A stretch of 8,696 nucleotides of DNA from Halobacteriales archaeon QS_9_68_42 (GTDB lineage: Archaea; Halobacteriota; Halobacteria; Halobacteriales; Haloarculaceae). Under the pieces are notes generated by a model that was given only the letters and a program-made list of their open reading frames with translations, had not been told where the DNA came from and ran no database searches. This document shows positions 1-6,756 of the stretch, piece by piece. The stretch is taken from the NCBI GenBank assembly GCA_003022905.1, contig PXSE01000076.1, forward strand, positions 1-8,696, given 5' to 3'. Position numbers and translations under genes: made by a program. Each line of letters opens with the position of its first letter. Position 1 is the stretch's first letter.

Positions 1-1464
1 CTTCGACCCGGTGACCGTCGAGTCGTTCACCGGCGCGCTGGTCGACGAGGAGACGTTCGTCGTCTGCGACGAGGCCCACATGCTGGAGCCGCGGGTCCGG
101 GACCTGGTCGGCGACAGCGTCTCCGACCGGGCGCTGTCGGACGCCGGCGCCGAGCTCTCGCGGGTCATCCAGCCGCTCGCGGCGCTGGAGGAGGCGGGCG
201 CCGACGCCCGCCACGGCCCGGAGGCCAAAGAGCGGGCCACGACGGTCCGCGGGGAACTCGAGGAGTCCGACGTGACGCTGGGGGAACTGCGGGACACCCG
301 GCGGTTCCTGGAGGCGCTGGCCGAGGAACTGGACCGCCGTGTGACCGAGCACCTCGACGCCGAACGGCAGGGCTGGCGGCGGAACCTCCCCGACCTCGAG
401 GACGACGAGATACCGCTACGGGACCCCGAGGAGCCGCACGTCGACGAGGTGACGGCGTGGGCCGAGCGCAACGGCTTCGACTCCCGCGTGTGGACCCGCG
501 CGGAGACGGTCTGTGCCGTCGCCGGGCGGGTGCTGGACACCCTCGAGGAGGAGGACAAGCGGCGGGCGGCCCCCGCGGTCGGCCGGACGCTCGGGCGGTG
601 GTACCGGGCCGACCACACCGACTTCTTCCGGGCCATCGAGCTCGAGCGCACCTGGGACGAGACGCGCCCGGAGCCGGACTGGCGGCGGGCCTACACCGCC
701 AGCTACGCGCTGCACAACTGCCTGCCGGCCGGCGCCATCGGCGAGCGACTGGGCGAGTTCGGCGGCGGCGTCCTGATGAGCGCGACTTCCCCGAGGACAA
801 CCGCGCATCGTTCGCGCTCGCGGCGCCGAAGTTCACCTACGCCGACCGCGGCCCGCCCGACGAAACGACGGACGTCCGACGCGCTCACGCCCGGGCCATC
901 CAGCAGGTGGCGGCCGCGCCCGGCAACGTCCTCATCGGGATGCCCTCCTACCGGGAGGCCGAGTGGGCCGCCTCGACGCTCGCCGACTGCGACAAGGAGG
1001 TGCTGGTCGACGAGGCGACCGACGACGTGGCCACCGAGCGACTCAAGCAGGAGTTCTTCGATGGCGACCCGAAGGTGCTGGTCACCAGCCTGCGTGGCAC
1101 CCTGACGGAGGGTGTCGACTACCGCGGCGACCGGCTTGCGGCGGCTATTGTCTGCGGCGTCCCCATCATCAACACGGCCAGCCCGCGGACGCGGGCGGTC
1201 CGGACGGCCTACGACCGGGCGTTCGGGGACGGGTTCCGGTACGCGCTCGCGGTGCCGGCCGTCAGGAAGGCCCGACAGGCAGTCGGCCGCGTCATCCGCG
1301 GCCCCGACGAGCGCGGCGTCCGGGTGCTGTGTGACGAGCGGTACGCCCGCGAGTCGTGGGACAGCGTCCGCGGCCTGCTCGGGGAGGCCGAACGCGGGGA
1401 GTTCGGCCCCGTCAGCCCCGACATGCTCGAGTTCGCCCTGGAGCGGTTCTGGCCGGACAGCTGA
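1..1464 (+). pseudogene. Rad3/XPD-like ATP-dependent DNA helicase, 5'-truncated by the window and frame-disrupted
   Basis: This is the C-terminal part of a superfamily 2 DNA helicase of the Rad3/XPD (DinG-like) type, an ATP-driven DNA-unwinding enzyme. The reading frame is already open at base 2, so the N-terminus with the Walker A motif lies outside the window. The Walker B motif reads VVCDEAH, with DEAH at 68-79. A helical arch-like insert follows, then GGGVLMSAT at about 761-787. There the frame fails: homology continues in another frame from DFPEDNRASFA (from 784) through EGVDYRG (motif V), QAVGRVIR (motif VI, 1276-1299) and a stop at 1462-1464. From memory of relatives, a few dozen residues normally separate MSAT from the FPEDNRASFA segment and are missing here. 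Read literally, the first frame runs to 1105 with an unrelated tail. The family call is strong. Whether the lesion is biological or an assembly error cannot be told from the sequence. Confidence 0.85.
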
Positions 1465-1465
1465 C

Positions 1466-2500
1466 CTACAGCACCCAGGCGTCTTCGGGGTCGAAGCCGA
1501 CGGTCACCTCGTCGGCGTCGGGCGGGTCGTCGACGGCGACGACCACGCGCCGGCCCTCCCACTCGAGGTGGACGCGGGTGGTCCCGCCGAGGAACTCGGT
1601 GTCGGCGACGGTCGCGGTGAGGCGGTTCTCGCCGGCGTTGACCTCGAAGGCCGCCGGGCGGACGCAGAACGTCACGTTCGCGGCCCCGACCGGCGGGAGC
1701 CGGAACTCACGGCCCGCCACCCGGACGGTCGACCCCCCGGTTTCGTCTGCAGGTCCCGAGACGTCGACGACCGACCCCTCGAAGATATTGTTCTCGCCGA
1801 GGAACTCCGCGACGAACCGGCTCTCGGGGCGGCGGTACAGCTCCCGGGGCCGGCCGACCTGCTCAAGGCGACCGTTCGAGAGGACGGCCACGCGGTCGGA
1901 GATGGCGAGCGCCTCCGCCTGGTCGTGGGTGACGTACACCGTCGTGACGCCGAGTTCGCGCTGTATCTCCCGGACATCCCGACGGAGCCGTTCGCGGAGG
2001 CGGGCGTCAAGCGCGCTCATCGGCTCGTCGAGGAGCAGCAGGTCGGGGCCGGGCGCCAGCGCCCGCGCTAGCGCGACCCGCTGTTGCTGGCCGCCCGACA
2101 GCTCCGTGGGGTCACGGTCGCCCATCTCTGGGAGGTCGACCAGTTCCAGTAGCTCCGCAACGCGCTCGTCAACGCCGGCGCCGCCCGGCACCTCGGCGAA
2201 CCGGAGGCCGTAGCCGACGTTCTCGGCGACAGTCATGTGCGGGAACAGCGCGTAGCTCTGGAAGACGAGCCCGACGCCTCGCGCCTCGGGCGGGGCGCCC
2301 GCCATCGACTCGCCGTCGAAGCGAACCTCGCCGGCGGTCGGCTCCTCAAAGCCTGCCAGCAGCCGCAGGGTGGTCGTCTTGCCGCAGCCGGATGGGCCGA
2401 CCAGCGTGAAGAACTCGCCGTCGCCGACAGTCGCAGAGAGGTCCGCCAGAGCCGTCGTCTCGCCGTAGCGCTTCGAGACGCCGTCCAGCGTCAGTTTCAC
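1466..2500 (-). CDS. thiQ: ABC transporter ATP-binding protein, thiamine-type (ThiQ-like)
   Basis: This is the cytoplasmic ATPase that drives the importer encoded with thiP and thiB. The 344-residue product is intact. It has Walker A GPSGCGKTT (about 35-43), a Q-loop glutamine near 81, the signature LSGGQQQ (134-140), Walker B LLLLDEP (154-160), a D-loop SALD and switch histidine H192 in THDQ. About 100 C-terminal residues follow, resembling the TOBE-type regulatory domain of the MalK/PotA/FbpC group, so it is longer than the short E. coli ThiQ. I chose GTG at 2500 because KLTLDGVSKRYG begins the ATPase fold there and GGAGGG lies five bases upstream. The open frame further upstream is antisense to nothing useful and overlaps thiP. 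It is the last gene of the operon, 13 bases after the thiP stop. By sequence alone it could serve another substrate; the thiamine assignment comes from the neighbouring ThiB-like protein. Confidence 0.9.
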   Translation of the reverse strand: MKLTLDGVSKRYGETTALADLSATVGDGEFFTLVGPSGCGKTTTLRLLAGFEEPTAGEVRFDGESMAGAPPEARGVGLVFQSYALFPHMTVAENVGYGLRFAEVPGGAGVDERVAELLELVDLPEMGDRDPTELSGGQQQRVALARALAPGPDLLLLDEPMSALDARLRERLRRDVREIQRELGVTTVYVTHDQAEALAISDRVAVLSNGRLEQVGRPRELYRRPESRFVAEFLGENNIFEGSVVDVSGPADETGGSTVRVAGREFRLPPVGAANVTFCVRPAAFEVNAGENRLTATVADTEFLGGTTRVHLEWEGRRVVVAVDDPPDADEVTVGFDPEDAWVL

Positions 2501-2505
2501 GGCGG

Positions 2506-2511
2506 CCCTCC
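2506..2511 (-). promoter_or_regulatory. Shine-Dalgarno site for thiQ
   Basis: The minus strand reads GGAGGG, complementary to the conserved CCUCC at the 16S rRNA 3' end, five bases before the GTG at 2500. It sits in the 13-base gap after the thiP stop. It settles the non-ATG start and means thiQ could be translated even though the thiP frame is broken upstream. Confidence 0.75.
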
Positions 2512-2513
2512 GG

Positions 2514-4072
2514 TCATTCAGCGAACCCTCCGTAGCCGCCGACGCGCTCGATGACGACGAAACTGACGCCGGTGACCACGAGTAGCACCGTCCCCATCGC
2601 TGCCGGGGGCCCGAGCGGACGCCCGGAGAGGTACCGCTCGACGGCGACCGGCATCGTGTAGGCGTCGCTGCCTTCCACGAGGACGACGGTGGCGTTGAAC
2701 TCGCCAATGCTGACCGCGAAGGCGAAGGCGGCGCCAGCGGCCACTGCGGGCGCCACCAGCGGCAACTCGACGTTGAGGAGCGCGCGGGTCCGGGAGGCGC
2801 CAAGCGCCCGGGCGGACTCGACCAGCCGGTCGTCCATCGACGACAGCGCCGGCGCAACCGTGCGGACGACGAACGGGTAGGCGCCGACAGCGTGGGCGGC
2901 GACCACGGCCAGCGCGCCGATCACCTGCACGCGCCGGCCGAGCAGCTCGACGCCGAAGACGACGGTCTGCAGCAGGCCGAAGCCGACGACGATGCCGGAG
3001 ACGGCGAACGGTAACATCGCCAGCGTTCCGACCAGCCGCGCGGACACCGTGTCCCGAGCCGTCGTCAGGCTCACGACGACCCCCATCGGCACGGCGACCG
3101 CGAGCGTCCCGACCGCGTACAGCAACGAGTTCCGGATGGCGACGTCCGGCTGTACCCCGACCGTGACGTCCCGGCGGGCCAGGAGGAACTCGTACCAGCG
3201 GAGCGTGAGTTCGCCGTTGAGGTCGGTCACGCTGGCGACGAGCATCGAGGCGATGGGGCCGAGAAAGACGACGACGAGGAGGAGGCCGTAGACGACCACG
3301 CCGAGCCGTTCGGGAACGGAGACGGCCGACAGCCGCTTGCGGGCCTGCGGTGCGACCCCGCGGCTCGTCGCCTGCCGCGTCTCGTAGGAGAGGTACGCGT
3401 AGGTCAACCCGAGCGTGACGACGGCCTCCAGCACCGCCAGCGCCGCCGCCTCCTGTAGCTGCAGTCGGGTGATGCGGTCGTAGACCCACACCTCCACGGT
3501 CGCCAGTTCCAGCCCGCCCAGCGCCAGCACGATGGGGAACGAGGTGAACGTGAAGATGAACACGAGTAGCGCGCTGGTGAGAACGGCCGGCGCGAGTTGC
3601 GGCGCTACCACGTCCCGGAAGGCCCGCAGCGGACTGGCGCCGAGGCTGCGTGCGGTCTCGACGGCCCGACTGTCGATTCCCTCCCAGGCGGCGGCGACGA
3701 CCCGCGCCACCAGCGGCGCGTTGTAGAAGGCGTGGGCGAGGACGATGATGCGCAGGGTGAACATGAGCTCGAGGGTTGGCATTCCCAGCGCCGCGAGCGC
3801 CCGGTTCAGCGGGCCGTTGCTCCCGAACATCGTTGCGAACCCGATGGCGACCATGATGGAGGGCAGCACGAACGGGACGAGCGTCACCGACCGGAGGGTC
3901 TTCCGCCCGGGGAACTCGAAGCGTGCCAGCAGGTACGCACCCGGCCGTCGACCAGAACCGCCTCGGCGAGGACGCTCGCAACCGGGTAGTACAGCATCAC
4001 GACCAGCAGGGCCGCCGTCGCCACCCCGACGAGAAACAGCGGCGGTTCGACGCGCCGTGAGCGGGCGGCCAT
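2514..4072 (-). pseudogene. thiP: Thiamine-type ABC transporter permease (ThiP-like), frame-disrupted
   Basis: This is the membrane channel of the importer, a fused two-domain (MetI-like) permease as in ThiP. Translation should start at ATG 4072, three bases after the thiB stop. It encodes MAARSRR, a first membrane helix (LFLVGVATAALLVVMLYYPV) and AVLVDGR, then runs out of frame near 3940 and stops at 3884. Clear permease homology resumes in another frame at PGAYLLARFEFPGR (from 3944) and continues to the stop at 2514. That part holds both EAA loops, ETARSLGASPLRAF in the first half and ESARALGASRTRAL in the second, and many hydrophobic helices. Compared with E. coli ThiP, the stretch between the first helix and the AIFLARALYRRRFPGR-equivalent, including most of the second helix, is absent. 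The join therefore looks like an out-of-frame internal deletion. The total span of 1559 bases is not a multiple of three. An assembly error is the main alternative. Confidence 0.85.
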
Positions 4073-4075
4073 CCC

Positions 4076-5173
4076 CTATCCGGCGACCTGCCGGGCCCAC
4101 TCGTCGACCCACTCGTCGACGTTGCCGGCGAGTTCGTCGTACGTGAACGTCACCGGCTCGGGCGGGACCTTCGCGGCCTGCTCGAACTCCTCGTCGAGTT
4201 CGGCGTCCTCGACCGCCGGGAACTGGACGTTCCGCATGGCGATTTCGCCCTGTGCCTCGGCGGTGAGCATGAACTCCATGAACGCGGCGGCGGCCGCCGG
4301 GTCGTCGGCGTCAGCGAAGCGGGCCATCCCCTCCGGGTTGGCGTACCCCTGCCCGTCGAGGAAGCCGACCTGGTGGCGGGTCGTGTCCCCGTAGTACACC
4401 TGGTCGGTCGAGTACGACACCACCATTGGCGCCTCCTCGTTCCGGTAGGCGCCGTTGTAGGCGGCGTCCCAGCTTCCGAGGACCCGGACGTCGTTGTCCT
4501 GCAGGTCCGCCCAGTAGTCGAGGTAGCCGTCCTCGCCGAACTCGTGGACCGTCCACAGCAGGAACGCACGCCCCGGGTCCGACTGCTGGGCGTTCTGCGT
4601 GATGAGGTTCCCGCGGTTGCGCTCGGCGGTCAGGTCGTCGAAGCTGTCGGGGTCGACCTCGCTTTCGTCGTAGACGAGGCTGATGTAGCCGGTGTCGTAC
4701 GGCACCGCACGGCCGTCCGGGTCGAACTGGAGTTCGTCGAGAACCCGGTCGGTGCCCGACAGCTCCCCGTCGAAGCTGTCGAACAGCGCCTCGTCGAGCT
4801 GCTCGTCGAGCCGGATGAGCTCGTCGACGTTCAGCCCGACGTAGAGGTCGGCCTCGATGTCGGCACCCTGCTGGGCGCGCTGGATGTACTGGTTGACGCC
4901 GTTGCTCGGCACCCGGTACTCGATAGTCGCGTCGTGGTCTGCCTCGAAGGCATCCTTCAGCCACGGGCCGGCGGGGTCGTTCCCGTCGACGAACGACTCG
5001 TAGGTGGCTACCACGACAGTCGACGGTTCCGGCGAACTCGTCGTCGTCGGGGTTGTCGCGGCCGTCGTCTCGCCGTCGCCGTTGCCGCCGTCGCCGTTGC
5101 CGCCGTCACCGACGCATCCGGAGAGTGTGGCCACCCCGGCCCCCACGCCGCCGATGAACGTTCGTCGTCTCAT
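4076..5173 (-). CDS. thiB: Thiamine-type ABC transporter substrate-binding lipoprotein (ThiB-like)
   Basis: This is the extracytoplasmic binding protein that should deliver thiamine or a related compound to ThiP. The 365-residue product starts with a twin-arginine signal (RRRTFIGG) and a lipobox LSGC, with C20 as the predicted lipid-anchored cysteine. A flexible Gly/Asn/Asp/Thr/Ser linker (about 21-50) follows, as is common in haloarchaeal lipoproteins. The folded part shows ThiB-like segments: TVVVATYESF near its start, VPYDTGYISLVYD, a GSWDAAYNGAY segment matching the GWSEAY region of E. coli ThiB, VVSYSTDQVYY, and NVQFPAV near the C-terminus. It appears complete. It is the first gene of the operon, with its own TATA-like element. 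The start is the first ATG and gives the Tat motif directly. ThiB is the closest family I recognise, but ligand identity (thiamine, TPP or a pyrimidine) is not proven by sequence. Confidence 0.9.
   Translation of the reverse strand: MRRRTFIGGVGAGVATLSGCVGDGGNGDGGNGDGETTAATTPTTTSSPEPSTVVVATYESFVDGNDPAGPWLKDAFEADHDATIEYRVPSNGVNQYIQRAQQGADIEADLYVGLNVDELIRLDEQLDEALFDSFDGELSGTDRVLDELQFDPDGRAVPYDTGYISLVYDESEVDPDSFDDLTAERNRGNLITQNAQQSDPGRAFLLWTVHEFGEDGYLDYWADLQDNDVRVLGSWDAAYNGAYRNEEAPMVVSYSTDQVYYGDTTRHQVGFLDGQGYANPEGMARFADADDPAAAAAFMEFMLTAEAQGEIAMRNVQFPAVEDAELDEEFEQAAKVPPEPVTFTYDELAGNVDEWVDEWARQVAG
5072..5110. repeat. 15-bp tandem repeat coding the Gly-Asn-Gly-Asp linker of ThiB
   Basis: Two perfect copies of gccgtcgccgttgcc (5072-5086 and 5087-5101) are followed by a partial third copy. 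On the minus strand they encode the GNGDG repeats just after the lipobox cysteine. The unit is a multiple of three, so copy-number slippage would change only linker length. Confidence 0.85.
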
Positions 5174-5196
5174 TATCCGGTGGTACCCCCCGCGTG

Positions 5197-5204
5197 TATT
5201 TAAG
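5197..5204 (-). promoter_or_regulatory. TATA-like promoter element of the thiBPQ operon
   Basis: The minus strand reads CTTAAATA, 24-31 bases before the thiB ATG at 5173, an AT-rich island in a GC-rich region. Archaeal transcription usually begins about 22-27 bases downstream of such an element, so the mRNA should be leaderless or nearly so. That leaves no room for a 5' TPP riboswitch; any thiamine control would need a DNA-binding regulator. Confidence 0.6.
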
Positions 5205-5273
5205 TAGCTGGATACGACAGCGAAAACGGGTTGGTCGCCCGGCCGCGACGGGACCGCACGGCGGCGCTCCGGA

Positions 5274-5612
5274 TCAGTAGACGGTCACCTCGTCGGTTCC
5301 GATTTCGACATTAACGCTCTCGTCGTTATTCTCGACGGTTTCCTGACGGACACTAACGGACTCCGTCACCGGGGTTCGTCCCTCCGGTTCAACGCGTATC
5401 TCGTAGGCACCGTCCTCGGGGAAGACGTCCTCGACCTGGACGCCGTCGGCGAGGTCGTCACAGGAGTTTGCGGGCACGGCATACGTCTCGTCCAGCACGG
5501 CCTCCGAGTCGCCGTCGCGACGCACCTGGACCTCCGCGGACGCCTCCTCCCCCATGCAGTTCATGACAACGAGGTCGTACGTCCCCACCGACGCGCTACA
5601 CCCCGCAATCAC
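5274..5612 (-). CDS. Small secreted lipoprotein of unknown function, probably with a damaged 5' end
   Basis: I do not recognise a named family. As written, the 112-residue product begins at GTG 5612 with MIAGC. The in-frame codons just upstream (5613-5651) read RRPDVLLACGGFPV, so the whole is a textbook Tat/lipoprotein signal ending in lipobox VIAGC, but that stretch has no start codon in frame. An ATG at 5661 (MEY) lies in another frame with a TATA-like element at the right distance. The true gene was therefore probably 5661-5274, interrupted by a one-base insertion or two-base loss near 5652. The mature part of about 108 residues is acidic and beta-rich in appearance, with two further cysteines (C19 and C51 from the GTG) that could form a disulfide. 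Its last residues are GTDEVTVY. Third-position GC is visibly lower than in the neighbours. Its layout resembles small haloarchaeal lipoproteins with an immunoglobulin-like domain, but that is a guess. Confidence 0.6.
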   Translation of the reverse strand: MIAGCSASVGTYDLVVMNCMGEEASAEVQVRRDGDSEAVLDETYAVPANSCDDLADGVQVEDVFPEDGAYEIRVEPEGRTPVTESVSVRQETVENNDESVNVEIGTDEVTVY

Positions 5613-5681
5613 CGGAAACCCTCCACACGCAAGGAGTACGTCCGGCCTCCGTATATTCCATATCTGTCTGATTGAGACTGT

Positions 5682-5693
5682 AAGCTAAATTTT
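5682..5693 (-). promoter_or_regulatory. TATA-like element upstream of the small lipoprotein
   Basis: The minus strand reads AAAATTTAGCTT, lying 21-32 bases before the out-of-frame ATG at 5661. This is the spacing expected for a leaderless haloarchaeal gene, and it supports 5661 as the original start of the lipoprotein. The same AT-rich core could serve the plus strand. Confidence 0.4.
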
Positions 5694-5783
5694 CCGGAAG
5701 TCGCTCCGTCGGCCAACCCGTGATGTTCGCCTCCTTTGTTACCATCGCGTACGTGCTCTACCCGCTCCGCCAGCGCGTGACGG

Positions 5784-6656
5784 TCAGGCGGCCGTCTCCA
5801 TCTCCCGCTCCAGTTCCCGCAACTTCTCGATTCGCTTCTCGGTCGGCGGGTGGGTCCGGGCCAGGCGGCCGACGAACCCCTTCGAGACGGGGATGATAAA
5901 GAAGGCGTTCATCTCGGCCTGCTCGCGGAGGTCCTCCTCGGGGACGCGGTCCATCCGCCCGGAGATGGTCACGAGCGCGGAGGCCAGCGCCGACGGCCGG
6001 CCGGTGATGGTCGCCGCGCCGCGGTCGGCGGCGAACTCCCGGTAGCGCGACAGCGCCCGGATGAGGACGAAGGAGACGACCCACACGAGAAGCGAGATGA
6101 GAATGGCGACGATGACCGGCGCCCCGTTGCGGTTGCGACCGCCGAACAGCCACCCGAACCGGACGATAATGAACGCGACGGTCGAGAGGAATGACGCGAC
6201 CGTCATCACCGCCACGTCGCGGTTCTTGACGTGGGCGAGTTCGTGGGCGATGACTCCTCCCAGTTCCTCGTCGTCGAGGGCGTCCAGCAGCCCCGTCGTC
6301 AGGCAGACGACGGCGCTGTCGGGTGACCGACCCGTCGCAAAGGCGTTCGGCGTCCGGCTGTCAGCGACGGCCACGTCGGGCTCCGGCAGGTCCGCCTGCT
6401 GTGCCAGCCGACCCACCCGATCGTGGAGCTGGGGGTACTCGTCGGGGTCGACCCGGCGGGCGCCCATCGACCGCAGCGCGAGTCTGTCGCTGAGGAAGTA
6501 CTGCACCAGCGAGAACGACCCCAGCAGGACGACCGGTATCAGCAGGGTCTCGAAGTAGGCCGTCAGCACCCCCACGAAGACGACGTACAGCCCGAACAGG
6601 AGGAACATCGTCAGCGCCATCCGGGCCCGGAGCCCCCAGTCGGTCTGCCACTCCAT
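5784..6656 (-). CDS. htpX: HtpX-type membrane zinc metalloprotease (M48 family)
   Basis: This is an integral membrane protease that, by family, degrades misfolded membrane proteins on the cytoplasmic side. The 290-residue product is intact and of usual length. Two N-terminal helices (about 12-32 and 37-54) are followed by a soluble part with the HtpX-typical segments PNAFATGR (103-110) and TTGLLDALDDEELGGVIAHELAH. The zinc site is HELAH at 138-142, with E207 in REFAADRGA as the third ligand. Two more hydrophobic helices (about 150-170 and 180-200) lie between them. The C-terminus has THPPTEKRIEKLREL, the conserved ending of the family. The start at ATG 6656 is supported by a TATA-like element at 6681-6688. 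It lies on the same strand as the gamma-glutamyltransferase-like gene but has its own promoter, so it is probably transcribed alone. Whether it is heat-induced cannot be seen from sequence. Confidence 0.95.
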   Translation of the reverse strand: MEWQTDWGLRARMALTMFLLFGLYVVFVGVLTAYFETLLIPVVLLGSFSLVQYFLSDRLALRSMGARRVDPDEYPQLHDRVGRLAQQADLPEPDVAVADSRTPNAFATGRSPDSAVVCLTTGLLDALDDEELGGVIAHELAHVKNRDVAVMTVASFLSTVAFIIVRFGWLFGGRNRNGAPVIVAILISLLVWVVSFVLIRALSRYREFAADRGAATITGRPSALASALVTISGRMDRVPEEDLREQAEMNAFFIIPVSKGFVGRLARTHPPTEKRIEKLRELEREMETAA

Positions 6657-6680
6657 GTCCGGGCGTTCGGGCCGGACGGA

Positions 6681-6688
6681 TTTAATAT
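6681..6688 (-). promoter_or_regulatory. TATA-like promoter element of htpX
   Basis: The minus strand reads ATATTAAA, 25-32 bases before the htpX ATG at 6656. The surrounding sequence is strongly GC-rich, so the island stands out. The spacing implies a leaderless or very short-leader mRNA. Confidence 0.6.
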
Positions 6689-6756
6689 GTACGCGGCTGC
6701 TGCTCAGGTGCTGGGTCAGGCGCGGCTCCCACGCCGCTCCGGCCCCTTCCTCGCGG

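Noticed and set aside
165..836. Minus-strand open frame of 223 codons opposite the helicase
   Set aside because: It is Arg/Pro/Ala-rich low-complexity translation, a shadow of the helicase frame.
1112..2071. Long plus-strand open frame of 319 codons across the helicase end and thiQ
   Set aside because: It is antisense to the well-supported thiQ and out of frame with the helicase. Its composition is typical of shadow frames in high-GC DNA, with no recognisable domain.
2501..2857. Upstream extension of the thiQ frame to a start at 2857
   Set aside because: It overlaps thiP, has no ATPase homology before KLTLDGVSKRYG, and a strong Shine-Dalgarno marks GTG 2500.
781..3950. Idea that the two internal joins are excised inteins, introns or programmed frameshifts
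   Set aside because: Conserved protein segments are missing rather than interrupted, and there is no slippery heptamer or self-splicing structure at either join.
2518..3981. Minus-strand 487-codon frame inside thiP
   Set aside because: It is an Arg/Gly/Pro-rich shadow; the permease helices and EAA loops lie in the overlapping frame ending at 2514.
4373..5203. Plus-strand 276-codon frame opposite thiB
   Set aside because: Its valine-rich composition mirrors the Asp/Glu codons of thiB on the other strand; no start signal or domain.
5174..5273. TPP riboswitch upstream of thiB
   Set aside because: The TATA-like element sits about 25 bases before the ATG, and I see no THI-box-like conserved segments.
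6722..6737. Stem-loop gcggc/gccgc with a six-base loop after the gamma-glutamyltransferase stop
   Set aside because: The five-base stem is short, has no adjacent T tract, and such stems are frequent by chance at this GC content.
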